Shown here piece after piece: positions 38,106-46,988 of a stretch of DNA of 64,000 nt. The notes under the pieces are model-generated. The model saw only the letters and a program-made list of their open reading frames with translations, was not told the origin of the DNA and did not search any database. The position numbers were made by a program, and so were the translations under genes. This DNA comes from Catellatospora sichuanensis (GTDB lineage Bacteria; Actinomycetota; Actinomycetes; Mycobacteriales; Micromonosporaceae). The DNA lies in contig NZ_VIQO01000010.1 of NCBI RefSeq assembly GCF_007483665.1, positions 310,001 through 374,000 of the forward strand, given 5' to 3'. Within the stretch, counting starts at the first letter, position 1, and each line of letters starts with the position of its first letter.

Positions 38106-40466
38106 TCAGTCTCCTGGTGCCTGCCAGGTCGCCGTGAGCAGGCCGTCCACCGGGCCCAGCGTGGCCCGCACGCCGTTGACCAGCACGGTGGCCGGAGGGG
38201 TGCCGCCGGCGACGCTGGGGAACGCGATCGCCGTGACCCGGGCCGGCCCGGCGATGGTCACCGTGAGCGTATCCCCGTCCCGCCGCGCCGCGACAGTGCT
38301 TACGAAACCGTCGTCCCGGATCTCGGACATGGCGTCGCCGCCGCCGAAGCTGAGCAGCGTGAGCTGCTCCCATGGCCCGTCGGCCAGGTGCGCGGCGGGC
38401 GCGGTGACCGGCACGAGGGCGTCGCGGCGCACCCACAGCGGCAGCTGCGTCAGCGGGGGCGCGACCCGCAGCGTGACGCCGCCGCCGACCACGTCGCCGC
38501 TCCACCAGTCGACCCACTCGCCCGGCGGCAGGTAGACGTCGCGCTGCTGGCTCGCGCTGATCATGGGGGCGACCAGTAGATCCTGTCCGAGCCGGTACAC
38601 GTGCTCGGCCCGCCACGAGGCCGCGTCCGAGGGGGAGTCCACGGACAGCGCGCGCATCATCGGCTCGCCGGTCTCCGCCGAGCGCAGCGCGGTCGAGTAC
38701 AGGTAGGGCAGCAGCCGGTAGCGCAGCCGCAGCGCCTCGATCACGTCCGCTTCGACCGCCGGGAAGCGCCACGGTTCGCGGGTGGTCGTGCCGTGGAAGC
38801 GCACCAGCGGCGACAGCGCCCCGAACTGGGCCCAGCGCAGGTAGAGGTCGTCGCTGGGCACGCCGCAGAAGCCGCCGCTGTCGTGCGACCAGTACGGCAC
38901 GCCGGACAGCCCGTGCGCGAGCCCGCCGTTCATGGACGACGCCAGCGCCTCGTACGAGCACATCGTGTCGCCGCCCCACTGCGCGGCGTGGCGCTGCCCG
39001 CCCAGGTACGAGGAACGCCCCCAGACCATGGAGTGCCCGTGCACCTCGCGGGTGACCTCGCTGACCGCGTCGTTGAACAGCAGGGCGTACACGTTGTGCA
39101 GCTCGGTGCCGGTCATGCCGTTGAACGCGACCGCGTCGGCGGGCACGCCCTCGGCGAAGTCGGTCTTGAACACGTCCACGCCCTGCCGGGCCAGCGGCCG
39201 GAGCAGGTCCTGGAACCAGGCGGTCGCCTCCGGGTTGGTGAAGTCGACGATGCCGCCGGCGGGGAACGTGCCGTGCCAGGAGTCGGCGACGTACACCGCC
39301 CCGTCGGCCCGGCGCAGCAGGAAGCCCCGCTCGGCGGCCTCGGCGAAGCGGTCGGTGCGGTGCGACAGGTACGAGTTCATCCACACGCACACCCGGAAGC
39401 CCTGCTCGTGCAGGGTGGCCAGCATGCCGTCCGGGTCGGGGAACGCCTCGGCGTCCCACAGCAGGTGCGACCAGGTGCCCTCGGCCTGCCAGTAGGTGTC
39501 CAGGTGCAGCACGTCGCAGGGGATGCCGTGCGCACGGATGGTCGCCGCGCGGGCCAGCACCTGCTCCTGCGTGTCGCGGCAGAAGCCCGACGAGATCCAG
39601 GAGCCGAACGCCCACTTCGGCGGGCAGGTCGGGCGGCCGGTGAGCGCGTTGTAGCGGGCCAGCACGTCGGCGGGGGTGGGCCCGGCGAGCACGTAGTACT
39701 CGATCAGGTCGTCCGGGACGATCAGCTGGGTGACGCTGCCGGTGGACGCGCCGAAGTCGAACTCCACCGGCAGGCCGGAGTCGACCACGATGCCGTAGCC
39801 CTTGCTGGACTGGTAGAACGGCACGTTCTTGTAGGCCCGGTCGGACTCGCTGCCGAAGGCGTCGAAGTTCCACATCACGGGTCGCTGGCCACGCAGGTTC
39901 AGCGCGGTGAAGCGTTCCCCGGTGCCGGACAGCACCTCGTCGGCGGGCAGCGTGAAGCTCTCGTGATACGCCACGATCTGCCCGTCCACCCGGGAGCAGC
40001 CCAGGGGCAGGGTGCGCATGCGGCCGGAGATGTCGGTGAGGCCGGGGTCCGCGCCCAGCAGCCGACTGCCGTCGGCATCGTGGAAGGACAGCCGCCACGG
40101 GCTCAGCGTCACCTCGGCGGTCAGCGGACCGGCCGTGACGGACACGGTGTTCTCGCCGGTCACCACGGTGGCCACCGCACCCGGGTCGGGCTGGGTGAGC
40201 GGGAGCAGCCGGGCGCTGCGGCTGCGCGCGCCGGCCTCCTCGGACAGGCGTACCCGCAGCATGCCGTCGCCGGCCGCGCCGATGTGCAGCTGCAGCGTGG
40301 TGCCGGCGTCGGTGTGCGCGTGCAACGTCGCGCCGACGGAGTCCTTTCCGGTCAGCTCGGCCCACACGACGGTCTCCGGGCCGGCCTCGCCGTACGCACG
40401 GCGGGGCAGTTCCGGCGGGTCGGCGGAGAAGTACTCGTGGGCAACCAGTGGTGGGCGGAACGGCAT
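38106..40466 (-). CDS. GH31 alpha-xylosidase (YicI-like)
   Basis: Glycoside hydrolase family 31, 786 residues, without a signal peptide. The nucleophile is D436 in VFKTDFAEG, a form typical of alpha-xylosidases rather than alpha-glucosidases, and the acid/base is D500 in [14 protein letters not shown]-terminal beta-sandwich with [19 protein letters not shown]-like sequence. Expected to remove alpha-1,6 xylose from imported xyloglucan oligosaccharides. ATG start with GGGAG six bases upstream; forms an operon with xylB. Confidence 0.92.
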   Translation of the reverse strand: MPFRPPLVAHEYFSADPPELPRRAYGEAGPETVVWAELTGKDSVGATLHAHTDAGTTLQLHIGAAGDGMLRVRLSEEAGARSRSARLLPLTQPDPGAVATVVTGENTVSVTAGPLTAEVTLSPWRLSFHDADGSRLLGADPGLTDISGRMRTLPLGCSRVDGQIVAYHESFTLPADEVLSGTGERFTALNLRGQRPVMWNFDAFGSESDRAYKNVPFYQSSKGYGIVVDSGLPVEFDFGASTGSVTQLIVPDDLIEYYVLAGPTPADVLARYNALTGRPTCPPKWAFGSWISSGFCRDTQEQVLARAATIRAHGIPCDVLHLDTYWQAEGTWSHLLWDAEAFPDPDGMLATLHEQGFRVCVWMNSYLSHRTDRFAEAAERGFLLRRADGAVYVADSWHGTFPAGGIVDFTNPEATAWFQDLLRPLARQGVDVFKTDFAEGVPADAVAFNGMTGTELHNVYALLFNDAVSEVTREVHGHSMVWGRSSYLGGQRHAAQWGGDTMCSYEALASSMNGGLAHGLSGVPYWSHDSGGFCGVPSDDLYLRWAQFGALSPLVRFHGTTTREPWRFPAVEADVIEALRLRYRLLPYLYSTALRSAETGEPMMRALSVDSPSDAASWRAEHVYRLGQDLLVAPMISASQQRDVYLPPGEWVDWWSGDVVGGGVTLRVAPPLTQLPLWVRRDALVPVTAPAAHLADGPWEQLTLLSFGGGDAMSEIRDDGFVSTVAARRDGDTLTVTIAGPARVTAIAFPSVAGGTPPATVLVNGVRATLGPVDGLLTATWQAPGD

Positions 40467-40532
40467 GATCGGCTCCCAGTGCGGCGTCTACTGCAGGTAC
40501 AACATTTTTAGTTTTCCGTGTAGCCAAACAAA

Positions 40533-40547
40533 CGTCAACGGTTGACG
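40533..40547. promoter_or_regulatory. Inverted repeat between GH31 and GH42 genes
   Basis: CGTCAAC-G-GTTGACG, a perfect 15-base palindrome in the 111-base divergent gap. Possible operator; family of the regulator unknown. Confidence 0.45.
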
Positions 40548-40577
40548 CCCCCTCCACCTCCCTCTAATTTGGCCGGG

Positions 40578-42548
40578 GTGCCGACAAAGTCGTTCTTCCA
40601 CGGTGCGGACTGGAATCCGGAGCAGTGGCCCGAGCAGGTCCGGGCAGAGGACCTCGCCCTCATGCGCGAGGCCCGCGTCACCGCGGCCACCGTCGGAGTG
40701 TTCAGCTGGTCACGCCTGGAGCCGACCCCGGGGGTGTACGACTTCGGCTGGCTGGACCGGGTGCTCGACGGCCTGCACGACCACGGCATCGGCGCGGTGC
40801 TGGCCACCCCGACCGCCTCCCCGCCGCCCTGGTTCACCCTGGCCCACCCGGGTGCGCTGGCGACGCGGCGCGACGGTGTACGCCTGGTCCACGGCTCCCG
40901 CGACACCTACTGCGTCAACGCGCCCGCATACCGCGCCGCGAGCCTGCGGATCGCGTCCGCGCTGGCCGGGCGCTACGCCCGGCACCCCGCCGTGCGGCTG
41001 TGGCACGTGCACAACGAGTACGGCACCTGGTGCTTCTGCGACCATTGCGCCCGCGCCTTCCGGGGCTGGCTGCGCGCGCGCCACGGCACCCTCGACGCGC
41101 TCAACGACGCCTGGACCGCGGACTTCTGGAGCCAGCGCCACACCGACTGGGCGCAGGTGCTCCCGCCGCGCGCCACGCAGTACCTCGGCAATCCCGCTCA
41201 GGAACTGGACTACCGGCGCTTCCTGTCCGACAGCATGCTGGCCGCCTTCGCCGAACAGCGTGACGCGATCAAGGCAGTCGCCCCGGAGGCACAGGTCACC
41301 ACGAACTTCGTGCTCGGCGGCTGGGTGCCGGTCGACCACGCCCGCTGGTCCCACGAGGTCGACCTGGTCGCCATCGACCACTACCCGTCCTCGCTGGACG
41401 GCGTTCCTGCCCAGAGCGCGTTCGCGGCCGACGCCGCGCGGGGCTGGTCGGCCGCGGCCGGGCACGGCGGCAGCTGGCTGCTGATGGAGCATGCCCCGGC
41501 CCACGTCACCGAAAACGGCGTACAGCGCCGCAAACCCCCCGGCATGCTGGCCCGCACCGCCCTCGGCCACATCGCCCGCGGCTCGCAGGGCGCGATGTAC
41601 TTCCAGTGGCGGGCGAGCACCGGCGGCGCCGAACAATGGCACAGCGCGATCGTCGGCCACTCCGGCCCCGCCACCCGCACCTACCACGAGTTCCGCGCCC
41701 TCGGCGAAACCCTCGCGAGCGAAGGAAGGGCACCTTCTTGTCGCTCCGCGTACAAGAAGGTGCCCTTCCAAACCGGCGAAGCCGGTTCGCCTGCGGCTGG
41801 TGCCGGCGACAGAGGGGTGGCGGTGTGGTTCGACGAGGTGTGCGGGTGGGCGGTCGGGGCGTCTCATCTGCCTGCGCCGCTGGACTATCAAGGTGTCGTC
41901 GAGGGTTGGCATCGGGCGCTGTGGCGGCACGGGTATCCGGTCGACGTCGTGCCGCCCACGGCGACCCTCGCGGGGTACCGGGTGCTGGTCGTGCCGGCGG
42001 CGTACCTGCTCACCGACGAGTCCGCACGCAGGTTGGACGAGTACGTGCGCGAAGGCGGGCACCTGGTGGTGACCTACCTGTCCGGGATCGTGGACGAGCA
42101 CCTGCGGGTGCGGGTCGGCGGCTACCCGGGCGCGCTGCGGGACCTGCTCGGGATCCGGGTCGAGGAGCTCGACCCGCTACCACCCGGCGTGGTGGTCACG
42201 CTCGACAACGGCGACGCCGTCACGGGCTGGACCGAGCACCTGACCGCGCCGGATGCGGAGGTGCTCGTCCGCCACGCGGTCGGCCGTCCTGCCGTCACCC
42301 GGCGTGAACACGGTGTGGGGCTTGCGTACTACGTGTCCTGCGCCCTGGACGAGGCGGCGACGGCACGTCTGCTGGATGGGGTCTGCGCCGCCGCCGGGGT
42401 GGCCCCGATCCTGCCCGGCCTGCCTGACGGTGTGGAGGCGGTCCGCACCGCTGACGGGGTCTGGCTCTTCAACCACACGGACGAGCCGTACGACATCGCG
42501 GGCCGGGTCCTTGCCGGGGGTACCGTGACGCGGCTTCCTCACCCATAG
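40578..42548 (+). CDS. GH42 beta-galactosidase with in-frame palindrome insertion
   Basis: Glycoside hydrolase family 42, 656 residues, no signal peptide. Acid/base E147 (HNEYG), nucleophile E304 (LLMEHAP), and zinc-type cysteines in WCFCDHCARAF. Domain A (barrel) to about 380, then domain B (trimerisation, about 412-600) and the C-terminal beta domain. A 46-base palindrome encodes residues 383-398 exactly at the A/B junction and keeps the frame. Start GTG 40578 places FHGADWNPEQWP at the N-terminus; no strong ribosome site. Likely removes terminal galactose from oligosaccharides, fitting the adjacent alpha-xylosidase. Confidence 0.9.
   Translation: MPTKSFFHGADWNPEQWPEQVRAEDLALMREARVTAATVGVFSWSRLEPTPGVYDFGWLDRVLDGLHDHGIGAVLATPTASPPPWFTLAHPGALATRRDGVRLVHGSRDTYCVNAPAYRAASLRIASALAGRYARHPAVRLWHVHNEYGTWCFCDHCARAFRGWLRARHGTLDALNDAWTADFWSQRHTDWAQVLPPRATQYLGNPAQELDYRRFLSDSMLAAFAEQRDAIKAVAPEAQVTTNFVLGGWVPVDHARWSHEVDLVAIDHYPSSLDGVPAQSAFAADAARGWSAAAGHGGSWLLMEHAPAHVTENGVQRRKPPGMLARTALGHIARGSQGAMYFQWRASTGGAEQWHSAIVGHSGPATRTYHEFRALGETLASEGRAPSCRSAYKKVPFQTGEAGSPAAGAGDRGVAVWFDEVCGWAVGASHLPAPLDYQGVVEGWHRALWRHGYPVDVVPPTATLAGYRVLVVPAAYLLTDESARRLDEYVREGGHLVVTYLSGIVDEHLRVRVGGYPGALRDLLGIRVEELDPLPPGVVVTLDNGDAVTGWTEHLTAPDAEVLVRHAVGRPAVTRREHGVGLAYYVSCALDEAATARLLDGVCAAAGVAPILPGLPDGVEAVRTADGVWLFNHTDEPYDIAGRVLAGGTVTRLPHP
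41724..41769. repeat. GAAGGGCACCTTC palindrome, copy 4 (inside GH42 gene)
   Basis: GGAAGGGCACCTTCTTGT (41724-41741) and its exact 18-base complement (41752-41769), loop 10 bases. Unlike the other copies it is within a coding region and is read through in frame. Confidence 0.88.
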
Positions 42549-42594
42549 CAGCCATTACACGGAAATCTCTACCAGTCGCGCGCCTTCGAAGTGA

Positions 42595-42640
42595 ATCTTG
42601 TGCAGTTGTTGCGCCCAGGGCGACACAAACTGCACAAGAT
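42595..42640. repeat. Nested hairpin repeat, copy 3
   Basis: ATCTTGTGCAGTT (42595-42607) and its complement (42628-42640), loop with a GCCC/GGGC pair. Lies between the convergent GH42 and hypothetical genes. Confidence 0.7.
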
Positions 42641-42652
42641 CTAACGCAGTGG

Positions 42653-43379
42653 TCAATCGGGCGGCGGGACCCCGGGCAGGGCGGCCAGGGAGGCCGACAG
42701 CCGGCGGGTAAACCTGTCGACCTCCACGCGGTCGTAGCCGCCGGCCGCGAGCGGGTGCGGCGGGAGCAGTTCGACGGCCAGGTCGCGCCGGTCGTACCAG
42801 GCGGTCGACACCAGCATGTCCCGCCCGCGCCGGATGACGTCGTCCACGTGCGCGCGGTCGTAGCCGAGCGGCCGCACCGTGAAAGCCTGCGGCGTGAACA
42901 CCGTGCGCAGCAACGTGCGTCCGTCGACGAACCGGCCATCGCCGAGCAGCGTCAGCATCGCGACCACCGCCTGCTGCTTGTCGCGGATCAACGCGAGGGC
43001 TGCGGGCGGTCAGTGGCAGCCCGAGGTCCACGTCGGGTCCCGGCACCAGCAGCAACCTGGCTTCCGGCTTACGGACCCGGAACATCCCGAACCCGGGCGG
43101 CGACTGCTCCAGGATCAGCATGTCGATCTCGGACCAGGCCGGTGCGATCTCATAGGCGCGGTGGCGGATCGTCAGGCCGCGCTCGTCGATGCGGAACCGG
43201 AACGGCCGCAGCCGGGTCCGCAGCATCAGCACGGCCGCCGTCAGGTACAACGCCGCCATGAACAGCCGGGTGAACCGGCTGCTCCAGCTGTCATCCGTCG
43301 CTACGAACACCAGCTCGATGATTACCGCACCGAACCCCGCCACCGGGAAGCCCCAATGCGGGCCGGGCCGCAGTTCCAT
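42653..43379 (-). pseudogene. Hypothetical membrane/PH-like protein, frameshifted
   Basis: The reading frame from ATG 43379 encodes about 120 sensible residues: two membrane helices (FGAVIIELVFVA, FMAALYLTAAVLML) and a PH-like beta region (RIDERGLTIRH, SEIDMLILEQSPPGF). It then turns into Arg/Pro-rich nonsense. A second frame, open from 43009 to 42653, continues sensibly with IRDKQQAVVAMLTLLGDGR and two DivIVA-like pieces (YDRAHVDDVIRRGRDML, YDRVEVDRFTRRL). Joining them needs a shift of one base near 42,990-43,009. A true mutation or an assembly error are both possible. Function unknown. Confidence 0.65.
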
Positions 43380-43551
43380 CCGGGCGTCCTACTCGTGGTC
43401 GATCAGGCCGAGCCGGCCTGGCAGCCGCCTCTGGTGGTGCTGTCGCATCGTCCGTACCCCCGTCTCCGTTGGCCGTGCCGGTGGCACGGTAGCCGGGCTG
43501 CGCCAGGCGGCGACTCGGCCGAAACGCTCGATCTCGGTGGACGGCCCCGGT

Positions 43552-43914
43552 TCAGGCGAGGCGGTGGTCGATGAAGCGGTCGCCGCCGTAGGTCGCGAGC
43601 GCCGCCGCGATCTGGTCCGGCGTGTCCTTCACCTTTGCCAGGTCGAGCAGGACCCGGCAGGGGCGGCCGTCGACCGGGTTGGGCGCGTGCACCAGCGCCC
43701 GGTCGAGCAGGGCGCCCGCGACCGGCACGAGCAGGAGGCGGCACACGATGCGGCCGTCGGCGACGGCCGGTCCCTGGTGCAGGATGACGGATTCCACCTG
43801 TGACCAGAGCACCTCGGTCGCCCAGTCACCGCGGGCCAGCGCCAGACCGTGCGCATCGACCCGTATGCCGTGCGCGCGGCTGCGCCAACGCAGGTACTTC
43901 CTGAGCCGCCTCAT
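43552..43914 (-). CDS. Small hypothetical protein, PH-like
   Basis: 120 residues, not recognised. Basic N-terminus, then a beta-rich part (IRVDAHGLALARGDWATEVL, SQVESVILHQGP, CRLLLVPVAG). The pattern resembles the PH-like part of the neighbouring frameshifted gene, so the two may be distant relatives. ATG with CGGAG five bases upstream. Same strand as the frameshifted gene, 172 bases before it. Confidence 0.65.
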   Translation of the reverse strand: MRRLRKYLRWRSRAHGIRVDAHGLALARGDWATEVLWSQVESVILHQGPAVADGRIVCRLLLVPVAGALLDRALVHAPNPVDGRPCRVLLDLAKVKDTPDQIAAALATYGGDRFIDHRLA

Positions 43915-43977
43915 GAATGCTCCGGTTCCCCGCCCCGTCGTCCGTCGGGCACATGTTAGGGGACGGAGCCAGCGGAG

Positions 43978-45387
43978 TCAGCCGGTGCGTTCGATCTCGC
44001 CGGGGCGCCAGGTCTGGTCGTACCAGGCCTGGAGCGGGCCGTAGAGGCGCAGGAGGGTGAACCAGTGTTTGCCGGGCACGGTCTGGATCCAGTTCGACTC
44101 CCGGCCGGTCGGCGGCGTCGGGCCGAAGTACACGTCGGTGGTGCCGTCGGCGTTGGCCTCGACCGTGCCGGACAGGCTGCTCACGCTCGGGTACGGGGTG
44201 TCGGTGACGAGCAGTGAGCGGGTCTGGCAGTCGTACAGGCATACCGACCAGAACGTCTTCGCGGGAATGTGCCGCGGCAGATGCAGCCGGTACGAGCGCC
44301 CGCCGTCGAGCCACTGCCCGTCGGCGTCCTCGGCGGTATAGGCGTACGCGGAGCCGGTGCCCGCGGGTGACGCCGCCATCGCGGGCGTGACCACCGTGGC
44401 GAGGTAGTGGAACATCGCGCGGGCGTCGAGCAGGCGGGCGCCCTCGCGCAGGAACTCGTGGCTGCCGCCGACGAAGACCCGCTTCCAGGAGGAGTCCGGG
44501 TAGTGGTAGGCCTCCGGATCGCGCGGGCGGAACGCCAGCGCACGGGCGATGCCCGCGCCCAGCGGGGCGGCCTTGGCCAGTATCGTACGCAGCCGCTGGT
44601 CGGGGCCGAACACGTCACCCTTGACGATGCCGATGCTCGCCAGGATGCCGCGCCTTTCGGGGTCGAGCGACTCCAGCGGCTCCTCCTGGACCACCACGTC
44701 GACCTCGTCGTAGAACGTCGCGTCGTTGGCGTGCACGGTGTTGTGGGGCCGGTCGGCGAGGTTGACGAACTCGTTCGGCGGCGGGTAGGCGGCCTGGGCC
44801 AGCGGGTACACCCGAACCTTCCTGATCGCCTCGACGCCGTCGAGGGCCCGGAACATGGCCCAGTTGGTGAAGGTCGGGCTGCGGAAGATGTAGTAGCCGT
44901 CGGGCACCTCGTCCTCGTGGTCCGGGGGCAGGAACAGGTACTTGCCGCCCCTGCCCTGGTCGGGTCCGGCCAGGCCCAGGTCGGTGACGTAGCGGAACCA
45001 GAAGTCGTCGACGACGCACAGCGAGTTCGGCGGCACCTCGACCACCGTCGGCCCGTCGGTGTCGAGGTCCAGGAAGGTGTGGCCGTACGTGGTGTCGGTG
45101 TTGGGGGTCAGGTAGACGCTGGTGGAGTTGAACCGCGGGTCGGTGATGCCGATCTGGCGGGCCGAGGTGACGCCCACGTTGCGCAGGCCGGCCCGCATCG
45201 CCGCGAGCGACGCGCCGGGCATGGCGACCAGGAACGCCTCGACCGCGCGGACCAGGTCGAGCGCGTCGAAGAGCCCGTCGACGCTGTCCGCGGTGGGCAG
45301 GCCGTCGTGGAAGGTGAACTGCCCGAGCGGGGTGTCCAACGTCTCGGGCATGCCGATGGCGGCCAGGATCTCCTTCGGAATGGACAT
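43978..45387 (-). CDS. DUF1254/DUF1214 domain protein
   Basis: 469 residues, soluble, with DUF1254 in the N-terminal half (MPGASLAAMRAGL, YLTPNTDTTYGHTFLDL) and DUF1214 in the C-terminal half (YRLHLPRHIPAKTFWSVCLYD ending region, ESNWIQTVPGKHWFTLLRLY; given in parts). Biochemical function is unknown for the family. ATG 45387 has GAGAGG eight bases upstream; a GTG at 45396 is too near that site. Stands alone on its transcript. Confidence 0.88.
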   Translation of the reverse strand: MSIPKEILAAIGMPETLDTPLGQFTFHDGLPTADSVDGLFDALDLVRAVEAFLVAMPGASLAAMRAGLRNVGVTSARQIGITDPRFNSTSVYLTPNTDTTYGHTFLDLDTDGPTVVEVPPNSLCVVDDFWFRYVTDLGLAGPDQGRGGKYLFLPPDHEDEVPDGYYIFRSPTFTNWAMFRALDGVEAIRKVRVYPLAQAAYPPPNEFVNLADRPHNTVHANDATFYDEVDVVVQEEPLESLDPERRGILASIGIVKGDVFGPDQRLRTILAKAAPLGAGIARALAFRPRDPEAYHYPDSSWKRVFVGGSHEFLREGARLLDARAMFHYLATVVTPAMAASPAGTGSAYAYTAEDADGQWLDGGRSYRLHLPRHIPAKTFWSVCLYDCQTRSLLVTDTPYPSVSSLSGTVEANADGTTDVYFGPTPPTGRESNWIQTVPGKHWFTLLRLYGPLQAWYDQTWRPGEIERTG

Positions 45388-45560
45388 GACCCGCACCTCT
45401 CACGCGGCCGCGCACCGCGCCTTACCGCACGGTACGCAGAGATGATGCGATATGTCCCGGGTATGCGAAGGATGTGTGCATCGGGCGGCTGGGTGATCCG
45501 GCGTGGCGCGGAGCCCGGTGTCCGAAGGCGAACCGGCGCGGCCGGTGACCGGCTCGGCGG

Positions 45561-46916
45561 TCAGTCGGCGTTGACGCGCAGCGGGCGGCGGGCCGGGCCG
45601 GGCAGCGTCACCGGCGGATGTCCGCCCGGGTGGTGGCCGTGGGCGTGGCCCGGCTCGGCCGGGCCGTAGCCGTTCGCGGCACCCGCGCCGGGTGCGAAGC
45701 CGTTGCCGGTGCTGGGCAGGTAGCCGCCGGTGACGTGCTCGGGGGCGTGGCCGTTCGCCGCACCGTGGCCGTTGCCCGTCGCCTGGCCGTTGCCGGCGAC
45801 ATGGCCGTTGCCGGTGACATGGCCGTGGCCCGTGGCGTGGTCGTTCGCGGGGGCGTGGCCGTTGACCGGGGCGGTGGTCGTCGAGACGGGCACCATGACC
45901 GGCACGTATCCGCCGGCCGCCGGATCCGGGTCGAGGGCCCGCGCGGGCAGCGGGATCGTTCCGGTCCGCGGACCGGCCTCGCCCGCGCCGGGCACCTGGA
46001 ACACGCCGCGTGCCGGATGTGGTGGCAGACCGGGCACGGAGGCGGAGCTGAACCGCACCGGCAGCGGCACCGGCTCGGCGACCAGGTCGTGTTGGGGCTC
46101 GGCATATCGGGTCAGCGCGATGACCGCGCCGAGCGTGATGACGAAGCCGAGCGCGGCGACCCACGACATGCCGGGACGGATCTTGTCGCCCAGCAGCAGC
46201 ATGCCGATCACGGCGGCGGGCACCGCGCCCGCGGCGTCCATGGCGGCCACCGCGGCGTTGGTGGAGCCGCGCTGCATGGCCAGGCCGAGCAGCAGCTGGC
46301 CGGTGAGCGAGTGCGCGATGACGAGGTAGAGCAGGGGGTTCAGGCCGAACTCGACGATGGTCTGCGCCGAGGCCAGCGGGCGGGCCGCGATCGCGGCGGA
46401 GGCGAAGCAGAGCCCGGCCAGCGAGCCGAGCACCACCGAGCCGAGCACGCCCTTGACCTTGCCGGCGAACGCGCTCACCCCGGCGATCGCGACCAGCGCC
46501 ACGACCAGCGAGATCACGCCCTTGGTGTCCAGCGGCTCGGCGTGGCCCGGCTCGGCCGACACGGCCAGCATGCCGATGCCCGCCATGACCCCGAACAGCA
46601 GCAGGATCTCGGCCGGCGGCAGTTTCCACTTGAGCAGCACGACCCCGGCGAACGCGGTGACGCACAGGCCGGCCGTCACCGCGGACTGGACGAGGAACAG
46701 TGGAAGGTCGCGCCGCGCCCCGAGGGCGAGGAAGAAACCGAGGATCTGGCAGCCGAGCCCGAGCAGGTACGTCGAGTTGCCGAACAGGCGCAGCAGCAGG
46801 CCTGGATCAAGGGTGTCCGTCGTCGCTGTGCGTGTCGCCGCGATGGACTGCAGCAGGTTGGCGATGCCGTATGCGGCGATCATCGCCACCAGGAACCACC
46901 AGCCAGAGGACACCAC
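45561..46916 (-). CDS. DMT-type membrane protein with Asn-Gly-His repeat tail
   Basis: Integral membrane protein of 451 residues. About nine to ten hydrophobic helices fill residues 1-290 in the pattern of drug/metabolite (EamA-like) transporters; a second half ends LGDKIRPGMSWVAALGFVITLGAVIAL. The last ~150 residues are cytoplasmic or extracellular, Pro-rich, then a run of short repeats of the kind GNGHVTGNGHVAGNGQATG. His-rich repeats could bind metal but this is speculation. GTG start. Substrate unknown. Confidence 0.8.
   Translation of the reverse strand: MVSSGWWFLVAMIAAYGIANLLQSIAATRTATTDTLDPGLLLRLFGNSTYLLGLGCQILGFFLALGARRDLPLFLVQSAVTAGLCVTAFAGVVLLKWKLPPAEILLLFGVMAGIGMLAVSAEPGHAEPLDTKGVISLVVALVAIAGVSAFAGKVKGVLGSVVLGSLAGLCFASAAIAARPLASAQTIVEFGLNPLLYLVIAHSLTGQLLLGLAMQRGSTNAAVAAMDAAGAVPAAVIGMLLLGDKIRPGMSWVAALGFVITLGAVIALTRYAEPQHDLVAEPVPLPVRFSSASVPGLPPHPARGVFQVPGAGEAGPRTGTIPLPARALDPDPAAGGYVPVMVPVSTTTAPVNGHAPANDHATGHGHVTGNGHVAGNGQATGNGHGAANGHAPEHVTGGYLPSTGNGFAPGAGAANGYGPAEPGHAHGHHPGGHPPVTLPGPARRPLRVNAD
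45670..45870 (-). repeat. Short tandem repeats encoding NGH motifs
   Basis: Imperfect 12-18 base units (for example ATGGCCGTTGCCGGTGAC on the plus strand) encode NGHA/NGHV/NGQA blocks. In frame, part of the transporter gene. Confidence 0.75.
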
Positions 46917-46988
46917 CCTGGCAGCTTAGACCCTTAGGGGTCGGCTGCGCCCTACCCGGCCGCGACTTCACCGAGTGAATGAGAGTGA

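Noticed and set aside
36709-40557. A 1282-residue open frame covering xylB and the opposite frame of the GH31 gene
   Set aside because: The upstream two thirds are Arg/Pro-rich out-of-frame translation of the GH31 gene; no fusion. Real genes are 36709-38100 and 38106-40466.
42555-42650. C-terminal extension of the frameshifted gene in the first frame (ending near 42555)
   Set aside because: That stretch translates the hairpin repeat and Arg-rich nonsense; the DivIVA-like second frame ends at 42653 and is more credible.
45670-45870. Possible CRISPR-like repeats
   Set aside because: Units are 12-18 bases, imperfect, without spacers, and lie in frame within a coding region.
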